Source: Peteryoungia wuzhouensis (GTDB taxonomy: Bacteria > Pseudomonadota > Alphaproteobacteria > Rhizobiales > Rhizobiaceae). Taken from it: 39,711 nt of DNA. Each line of letters begins with the position of its first letter. Within the stretch, counting starts at the first letter, position 1. The notes under the pieces were generated by a model. It had not been told where the DNA came from, searched no databases, and worked only from the letters and a program-made list of their open reading frames with translations. The translations under genes were made by a program, and so were the position numbers. The stretch covers positions 289,585 through 329,295 of the forward strand of contig NZ_QJRY01000007.1 of assembly GCF_003205195.1 (NCBI RefSeq), read 5' to 3'. This document shows positions 34,907 through 39,711 of the stretch, in pieces.

Positions 34907-35638
34907 TCAAGCGTTCTCGCGGCGACGGTCGCCACGATCACCGCGTTCACGGCTTGCCGGACCCTGGGCATCGCCCTCGAGTGCACGGCGCTCAGACGCC
35001 ATCGGATCATGCTCAAGGATTTCGCCCTTGAAGATCCAGACCTTCACGCCGCAGATGCCGTAGGCGGTTTCCGCTTCCGACGTGCCGTAGTCGATGTCGG
35101 CACGCAGGGTGTGAAGCGGAACGCGACCTTCGCGGTACCATTCGGTACGCGCGATTTCAGCACCACCGAGACGGCCGGCGCAGGTGATCTTGATGCCTTC
35201 GGCACCCAGACGCATTGCCGACTGTACGGCGCGCTTCATGGCGCGACGGAAAGCGATACGACGCTCGAGCTGCTGGGTAATCGACTGGGCAACGAGGGTT
35301 GCGTCGATTTCCGGCTTGCGCACTTCAACGATGTTGAGGTGCGTTTCCGAGTTGGTCATCGACGAGATCTTCTTGCGAAGCTTCTCGATGTCTGCACCCT
35401 TCTTGCCGATGATCAGACCCGGACGAGCCGAGTGGATCGTGACGCGGCACTTCTTGTGCGGACGCTCGATGACGACCTTGGCGATGCCGGCCTGCTTGAG
35501 CTCTTCCATCAGGTAGGCGCGGATCTTCAGATCTTCGTGCAGCAGCTTGCCATACTCGGCATTGTCCGCGAACCAACGGCTATCCCAAGTGCGGTTGATG
35601 CCCAGGCGAAAACCTGTCGGATTGATTTTCTGACCCAT
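34907..35638 (-). CDS. rpsC: Small subunit ribosomal protein S3 (uS3)
   Basis: A 243-residue uS3 with [14 protein letters not shown], the KH domain (about 40-108; [16 protein letters not shown] at about 74-89) and the C-terminal domain with [17 protein letters not shown] segment. The C-terminus (from about 212) is a charged Arg/Asp-rich tail. It binds at the mRNA entry. Its start shares one base with the rplV stop. Confidence 0.98.
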   Translation of the reverse strand: MGQKINPTGFRLGINRTWDSRWFADNAEYGKLLHEDLKIRAYLMEELKQAGIAKVVIERPHKKCRVTIHSARPGLIIGKKGADIEKLRKKISSMTNSETHLNIVEVRKPEIDATLVAQSITQQLERRIAFRRAMKRAVQSAMRLGAEGIKITCAGRLGGAEIARTEWYREGRVPLHTLRADIDYGTSEAETAYGICGVKVWIFKGEILEHDPMASERRALEGDAQGPASRERGDRGDRRRENA

Positions 35639-36027
35639 TATGCGGCCTCCCCTTTGGCTTCGACTTCGCGCACGACGATCGTCAGGTGCGAGAACGGCTT
35701 TTCGATGCGCGATGCGCGGCCGCGGCCACGAGCGTGGAAACGCTTCATGGTGATCGACTTGCCAACATAGGCTTCGGCGACGATCAGCTGATCGACGTCG
35801 AGGTCATGGTTGTTCTCGGCGTTTGCGATGGCCGATTCCAGGGTCTTCTTGACCGTGCCGGCGATGCGCTTGCGGGAGAATTCGAGATCAGCGAGAGCGC
35901 GCTCGACCTTCTTGCCGCGGATGAGCGCGGCAACCAGGTTGAGCTTCTGGGGGCTGACGCGGATCGTGCGCGCAATGGCTTGCGCCTCGTTGTCCTTCAG
36001 CCGGCGTTCGGCTTTTGCCTTGCCCAT
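35638..36027 (-). CDS. rplV: Large subunit ribosomal protein L22 (uL22)
   Basis: A 129-residue uL22 with [19 protein letters not shown] (about 23-41), [12 protein letters not shown] (about 66-77) and the tunnel loop [20 protein letters not shown] (about 94-113). Lines the exit tunnel. Confidence 0.98.
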   Translation of the reverse strand: MGKAKAERRLKDNEAQAIARTIRVSPQKLNLVAALIRGKKVERALADLEFSRKRIAGTVKKTLESAIANAENNHDLDVDQLIVAEAYVGKSITMKRFHARGRGRASRIEKPFSHLTIVVREVEAKGEAA

Positions 36028-36029
36028 CG

Positions 36030-36308
36030 TTACTTCCTCTTCGCCTTCTTGTCCGCACCGTGACCGTAGTAGGTCCGGGTGGGAGCGAATTCACCGAACT
36101 TGTGGCCGACCATGTCTTCGTTGACAGAGACGGGCACATGCTTTGAGCCGTTGTAGACGCCGAAAGTGAGACCGACGAACTGCGGCAGGATGGTGGAGCG
36201 ACGGCTCCACATCTTGATCACTTCGCTACGACCGCCTTCACGAACCTTCTCAGCCTTCTTGAGAAGATAGCCGTCAACGAACGGGCCTTTCCATACTGAA
36301 CGAGCCAT
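36030..36308 (-). CDS. rpsS: Small subunit ribosomal protein S19 (uS19)
   Basis: A 92-residue uS19 beginning [18 protein letters not shown] with [17 protein letters not shown] (about 39-55) and [10 protein letters not shown]. Head of 30S, with S13. Confidence 0.98.
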   Translation of the reverse strand: MARSVWKGPFVDGYLLKKAEKVREGGRSEVIKMWSRRSTILPQFVGLTFGVYNGSKHVPVSVNEDMVGHKFGEFAPTRTYYGHGADKKAKRK

Positions 36309-36323
36309 TTCTGACTACCTCTC

Positions 36324-37160
36324 TTACTTCTTCTTCAGGTGGCGCGAGCGCATGATGAACTTGTCGGTCGACTTGTTCGAGCGAGTCCGCTTACCCTTGG
36401 TGGGCTTACCCCACGGGGAGACCGGGTGACGACCACCCGACGTGCGGCCTTCACCACCACCGTGGGGGTGGTCGACCGGGTTCATGACGACACCGCGGTT
36501 ATGCGGGGTCTTGCCGCGCCAGCGGGTACGACCCGCCTTGCCATCATTGATGTTGCCGTGGTCCGGGTTGGAAACGGCGCCGACGGTGGCCAGGCAGGAG
36601 CCCGGGACCAGACGCTGTTCGCCGGAGTTCAGGCGAAGGATTGCCATGCCGGCATCGCGGCCGACCAGCTGAACATAGGTGCCTGCAGAGCGAGCGATCT
36701 GACCGCCCTTGCCCGGCTTCATTTCCACGTTGTGGATGATGGAGCCGACCGGGATGTACTGCAGCGGCATCGCATTGCCGGGCTTTACGTCGACAGCCTT
36801 CTCAGAGGCGATCACCTTGTCGCCAACAGCGAGACGCTGTGGAGCCAGGATGTAGGCCTGTTCGCCATCAGCATAGGTGATGAGGGCGATGAAGGCGGTG
36901 CGGTTCGGGTCGTATTCCAGACGTTCTACGGTGCCTTCGACGTCGAACTTGCGACGCTTGAAGTCAACGAGACGGTAGGTACGCTTGTGACCACCACCGA
37001 TGAAGCGAGCCGTGATGCGGCCGAGGTTGTTACGACCACCGCTCTTGGACAGACCTTCCGTCAGCGCCTTGACCGGCTTGCCCTTCCAGAGGCCCGAGCG
37101 GTCGACGATGACCAGCTGACGCTGGCTCGGGGTCGTCGGATTATAGCTTTTCAATGCCAT
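36324..37160 (-). CDS. rplB: Large subunit ribosomal protein L2 (uL2)
   Basis: A 278-residue uL2 with [31 protein letters not shown] (about 51-65) and the [13 protein letters not shown] motif (about 225-237) holding the His close to the peptidyl-transferase centre. Confidence 0.99.
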   Translation of the reverse strand: MALKSYNPTTPSQRQLVIVDRSGLWKGKPVKALTEGLSKSGGRNNLGRITARFIGGGHKRTYRLVDFKRRKFDVEGTVERLEYDPNRTAFIALITYADGEQAYILAPQRLAVGDKVIASEKAVDVKPGNAMPLQYIPVGSIIHNVEMKPGKGGQIARSAGTYVQLVGRDAGMAILRLNSGEQRLVPGSCLATVGAVSNPDHGNINDGKAGRTRWRGKTPHNRGVVMNPVDHPHGGGEGRTSGGRHPVSPWGKPTKGKRTRSNKSTDKFIMRSRHLKKK

Positions 37161-37177
37161 TGTTCTTGTTCCCTACC

Positions 37178-37471
37178 TCAGACGCCCGTCGACACGTCGA
37201 TGGACTGACCTTCAGCGAGCGTAACGATCGCCTTCTTGACGTCCTTCTGCTTGCCGATGAAGCCGCGGAAACGCTTTGTCTTGCCCTTGCGGAGCAGCGT
37301 ATTGACGGCGGTGACCTTGACGCCGAAGAGAGCCTCGACAGCAGCCTTGATTTCCGGCTTGCTGGCGCCCTTGGCGACGTTGAAGACGACCTGGTTGTTC
37401 TCAGACACCATGGTCGACTTTTCCGTGATCGACGGAGATACGATCACGTCGTAGTGGCGAAGATCCGTCAT
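37178..37471 (-). CDS. rplW: Large subunit ribosomal protein L23 (uL23)
   Basis: A 97-residue uL23 with [14 protein letters not shown](N) (about 11-24) and the loop [19 protein letters not shown] (about 60-78). It is the docking site for trigger factor and SRP at the tunnel exit. Start overlaps the rplD stop by four bases. Confidence 0.97.
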   Translation of the reverse strand: MTDLRHYDVIVSPSITEKSTMVSENNQVVFNVAKGASKPEIKAAVEALFGVKVTAVNTLLRKGKTKRFRGFIGKQKDVKKAIVTLAEGQSIDVSTGV

Positions 37472-38088
37472 TTGAACCGCTCCTCCAGAGCTTCCACAGC
37501 CGCCTTCGACAGGACGAGCTTGCCGCGGCGCAGGATGTCATAAACGTTGATGCCCTGAACCGGCAGAACATCGATGTTCGGGATGTTTGCGGCTGCGAGC
37601 TTGAAGTTGCTGTCGATTTCGGCACCGCCGATGACGAGAGCATTGGTGAGGCCGAGCGAGGCGAAGGTGCCGACCAGGGTCTTGGTCTTGGCTTCGGCAG
37701 CAACCAGATTATCAACGATGATCAGGTCTTCCGACTTCAGCTTTGCCGACAGGGCGTGACGCAGAGCGAGTGCACGAACCTTCTTCGGCAGGTCATGGGC
37801 GTGGCTGCGAACAACCGGGCCATGAGCCTTACCACCGCCGCGGAACTGCGGAGCGCGGGCCGAATGGTGACGAGCACGACCGGTGCCCTTCTGCTTGTAC
37901 ATCTTCGCACCGGTGCGCGAGACTTCAGCGCGGGTCTTGGTCTTGTGCGTACCCTGGCGCTTCTTGGCCAGCTGGTAGCGGACCATGCGGGCAATGATGT
38001 CTTCGCGCGGCTCAAGGCCGAAGATTTCGTCAGACAGAGAAACCTTGCCGGCGTCTGTGCCCGAGAGGGTCTTGACGTTCAATTCCAT
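37468..38088 (-). CDS. rplD: Large subunit ribosomal protein L4 (uL4)
   Basis: A 206-residue uL4 with the basic loop [20 protein letters not shown] (about 69-88) and GGGKAHGP, which enters the exit tunnel. In E. coli it also represses the S10 operon through the leader. Whether that holds here cannot be read off, but the leader has a terminator-like hairpin (39311-39335). Confidence 0.98.
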   Translation of the reverse strand: MELNVKTLSGTDAGKVSLSDEIFGLEPREDIIARMVRYQLAKKRQGTHKTKTRAEVSRTGAKMYKQKGTGRARHHSARAPQFRGGGKAHGPVVRSHAHDLPKKVRALALRHALSAKLKSEDLIIVDNLVAAEAKTKTLVGTFASLGLTNALVIGGAEIDSNFKLAAANIPNIDVLPVQGINVYDILRRGKLVLSKAAVEALEERFK

Positions 38089-38101
38089 GTGCTTGGCTCC
38101 C

Positions 38102-38740
38102 TTACTTCGACGACTTAACGGCGTCGCGGACGATGATCCAGGAACCCTTGGAACCGGGCACTGCGCCCTTTACCAGGATGAGACCGCGATCTTCATCAGT
38201 CGAAACGACTTCGAGGTTCTGGGTGGTGACGCGGGTCTGGCCCATGTGACCAGCCATGCGCTTGCCCTTCCAAACGCGGCCCGGATCCTGGTTCGAACCG
38301 GTCGAACCGTGCGAACGGTGCGAGACGGAAACACCGTGGGTCGCGCGCAGACCACCGAAGTTGTGGCGCTTCATGGCACCGGCAAAACCCTTACCGATCG
38401 TCGTGCCCGTGACGTCGACCAGCTGGCCGGCTTCAAAATGGCTCGCGGTCAGCTGTGCGCCGACATCGATGAGGTTTTCTTCGGAAACGCGGAATTCAAC
38501 GAGCTTGGCCTTGGGCTCAACGCTCGCTGCTGCGAAGTGACCACGAAGGCCCTTCGTCGTGTTCTTGACCTTCGACGTACCGGCGCCGAGCTGAAGCGCG
38601 ACATAGCCGTTCTTGTCGGCCGTGCGCTGAGCGACGACCTGTACGTTATCCAGACGCAGAACTGTAACCGGGACATGTTCGCCGGCGTCGTTATAGACGC
38701 GGGTCATACCCACTTTCTGTGCAATCACACCTGAACGCAT
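38102..38740 (-). CDS. rplC: Large subunit ribosomal protein L3 (uL3)
   Basis: A 212-residue uL3 with [18 protein letters not shown], the RHNFGG segment (about 124-129; an Arg-His-rich loop near the catalytic centre), [20 protein letters not shown] (about 141-160) and GHMGQ. It is spaced 173 bases after rpsJ. Confidence 0.98.
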   Translation of the reverse strand: MRSGVIAQKVGMTRVYNDAGEHVPVTVLRLDNVQVVAQRTADKNGYVALQLGAGTSKVKNTTKGLRGHFAAASVEPKAKLVEFRVSEENLIDVGAQLTASHFEAGQLVDVTGTTIGKGFAGAMKRHNFGGLRATHGVSVSHRSHGSTGSNQDPGRVWKGKRMAGHMGQTRVTTQNLEVVSTDEDRGLILVKGAVPGSKGSWIIVRDAVKSSK

Positions 38741-38913
38741 TGGTTCATTCCTCTTGAGAGTCGCGGACGGGATCTCGCGATCCTGACCTTTCCTCTTTGT
38801 TTAAGGATTCCACTCCGGCCCTTCCGAACCTTCGGGTTTCCCGTTTCGAGAAGTCGTTGGCAGGTCTTGCCACGTACCTTCCTTGTTATTTCGGCTCTCG
38901 CCGGAATTCCTTC

Positions 38914-39222
38914 TTAGAGCTTGATCTCGACGTCGACGCCGGCAGCCAGGTCGAGCTTCATCAGCGCGTCCACGGTCTGGGGGGTCGGATCAACGATATC
39001 GAGCAGGCGCTTATGCGTGCGCATTTCAAACTGTTCGCGGCTCTTCTTGTCGACGTGAGGCGAACGGTTGACGGTAAATTTTTCAATGCGTGTCGGGAGC
39101 GGAACCGGGCCGCGGACGCTGGCACCGGTGCGCTTTGCCGTCTGCACGATTTCGCGTGTGGAGGCATCGAGAACCCGGTGATCAAACGCCTTCAGGCGGA
39201 TGCGGATATTCTGGCCGTTCAT
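38914..39222 (-). CDS. rpsJ: Small subunit ribosomal protein S10 (uS10)
   Basis: A 102-residue uS10 beginning [19 protein letters not shown], with [20 protein letters not shown] (about 38-57) and the closing [14 protein letters not shown] end. It belongs to the 30S head and to the NusB-NusE antitermination complex. The ATG at 39222 is canonical. First gene of the S10 operon. Confidence 0.98.
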   Translation of the reverse strand: MNGQNIRIRLKAFDHRVLDASTREIVQTAKRTGASVRGPVPLPTRIEKFTVNRSPHVDKKSREQFEMRTHKRLLDIVDPTPQTVDALMKLDLAAGVDVEIKL

Positions 39223-39301
39223 TCGACTTGTCCTTGTTTCTTTTCTTGCGTCCCGCATACGCAGAGACAGTGAATTACCATGACTGGCCGGCCCCAAATT
39301 T

Positions 39302-39335
39302 TCAAAAATCACAGCGACATCATGGATGCCGCTGT
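39302..39335 (-). terminator. Attenuator-like hairpin in the S10 leader
   Basis: On the transcribed strand, arms 39335-39325 and 39321-39311 make an 11-pair stem with one G-U pair and a three-base loop, followed by ATTTTTG. It sits about 90 bases before rpsJ and after the predicted promoter, so it would act as an attenuator on the leader. Confidence 0.65.
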
Positions 39336-39449
39336 CACTCTTCTATTCCTGAGGAGCCCTGCCGAACTCGACCCGTCACCAGGCCTTTGAAAACTGCAGC
39401 GCTGAGAATCCGCCGTGCAAATCACCGCGCGATTCTGATCGTGGCCGGC

Positions 39450-39478
39450 GACATACACCGCAAACGGCCTCTCGTCAA
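39450..39478 (-). promoter_or_regulatory. Predicted S10-operon promoter
   Basis: TTGACG (39478-39473) and TATGTC (39455-39450) are exactly 17 bases apart on the minus strand, between the tuf terminator-like hairpin and the leader hairpin. The leader to rpsJ would be about 220 bases. Position and the strong -35 support it; the -10 is moderate. Confidence 0.55.
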
Positions 39479-39553
39479 TTGGTCACGCTGACCGAAATGC
39501 CGAGCTCTGCTTTCACTGCATCACTGGCTTGCGCCAGCTGCAGCTAGAAATGC

Positions 39554-39588
39554 GAAGCGGCCTCGGACCGGTAGCCCGAGGCCGCTTC
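39554..39588 (-). terminator. Strong hairpin after tuf
   Basis: GAAGCGGCCTCGG (39554-39566) and CCGAGGCCGCTTC (39576-39588) form a perfect 13-base stem, ten bases after the tuf stop codon. The T content beyond it is low (GCATTTCT), so termination would be partial or helped by Rho. Confidence 0.7.
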
Positions 39589-39598
39589 CCGTAATCGA

Positions 39599-39711
39599 TT
39601 ACTCGATGATCGAGGCGACGATGCCGGCGCCGACGGTACGGCCACCTTCGCGGATCGCGAAGCGCAGCTTTTCTTCCATCGCGATCGGAACGATCAGCTC
39701 AACCTGAACCG
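39599..39711 (-). CDS. tuf: Elongation factor Tu, C-terminal end (runs off the window)
   Basis: The last 37 codons read [20 protein letters not shown] and close with [15 protein letters not shown] and TAA at 39599-39601, the unmistakable C-terminus of domain III of EF-Tu. EF-Tu brings aminoacyl-tRNA to the ribosome. It stands directly upstream of the S10 operon, as in many alphaproteobacteria; the rest lies beyond the right edge. Confidence 0.95.
   Translation of the reverse strand, partial: VQVELIVPIAMEEKLRFAIREGGRTVGAGIVASIIE

Noticed and set aside
1..39711. CRISPR arrays, transposases, integrases, tRNA or rRNA genes
   Set aside because: None seen: no regularly spaced repeats, no transposase or integrase motifs, and no tRNA-like T-arm with CCA in the spacers.

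Overview
The window reads as chromosomal DNA of a GC-rich alphaproteobacterium of the order Hyphomicrobiales (Rhizobiales), most likely Rhizobiaceae. The grounds are the order tuf, S10, spc, alpha operon with adk after secY, no rpsD or rpmJ in the cluster, a 336-residue RpoA, nested palindromic intergenic repeats of rhizobial style near the left end, and the accessory families present. The genus cannot be fixed by reading alone.

Layout. Positions 1-995 hold no convincing gene: an unassigned structured stretch, then a mosaic of inverted repeats. From 996 to 8180 come a DUF1883 protein and a mostly leftward block: flavin amine oxidase overlapping a CHASE4-GGDEF diguanylate cyclase, then degQ-type protease overlapping rarA, and a serine hydrolase. 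From 8332 to 10166 lie an LprI-like periplasmic protein, the broken remains of an AbrB-like antitoxin and PemK/MazF-like toxin, an orphan minimal nucleotidyltransferase and a glutathione transferase. From 10207 to 14054 a LysR regulator (TTG start) diverges from a gamma-butyrobetaine-hydroxylase-like dioxygenase, a class II aldolase and a carbon-nitrogen hydrolase. From 14076 to 21976 there are a VOC protein, ilvD, an anchored thermonuclease, msrPQ, a Rec-Rec-GGDEF regulator whose first receiver lacks its phosphoacceptor Asp, and two membrane proteins (DUF817, DUF2809). From 21993 to 24299 a YciI/DGPF protein, a VOC protein and an ECF42-type sigma factor form one unit behind a promoter that fits the group. 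A shared terminator at 24344-24365 separates it from the ribosomal cluster.

From 24396 to the right edge, all on the minus strand, transcription order is tuf (C-terminus only), rpsJ-rplC-rplD-rplW-rplB-rpsS-rplV-rpsC-rplP-rpmC-rpsQ (S10), rplN-rplX-rplE-rpsN-rpsH-rplF-rplR-rpsE-rpmD-rplO-secY-adk (spc), rpsM-rpsK-rpoA-rplQ (alpha). Most genes are tightly packed or overlapping, but several spacers carry strong hairpins: the S10 leader, rpsQ/rplN, rplR/rpsE, rplO/secY, the adk stop codon, rpsM/rpsK and rpsK/rpoA. At least two look like intrinsic terminators, which suggests the cluster is read as several segments.

I found no clearly new defence or mobile system. The best leads are the decayed toxin-antitoxin pair next to an orphan antitoxin-like nucleotidyltransferase, the uncharacterised LysR/dioxygenase/aldolase/amidase cluster, the ECF42 unit with its readable promoter, the degenerate-receiver cyclase, and the hairpin-punctuated ribosomal cluster.
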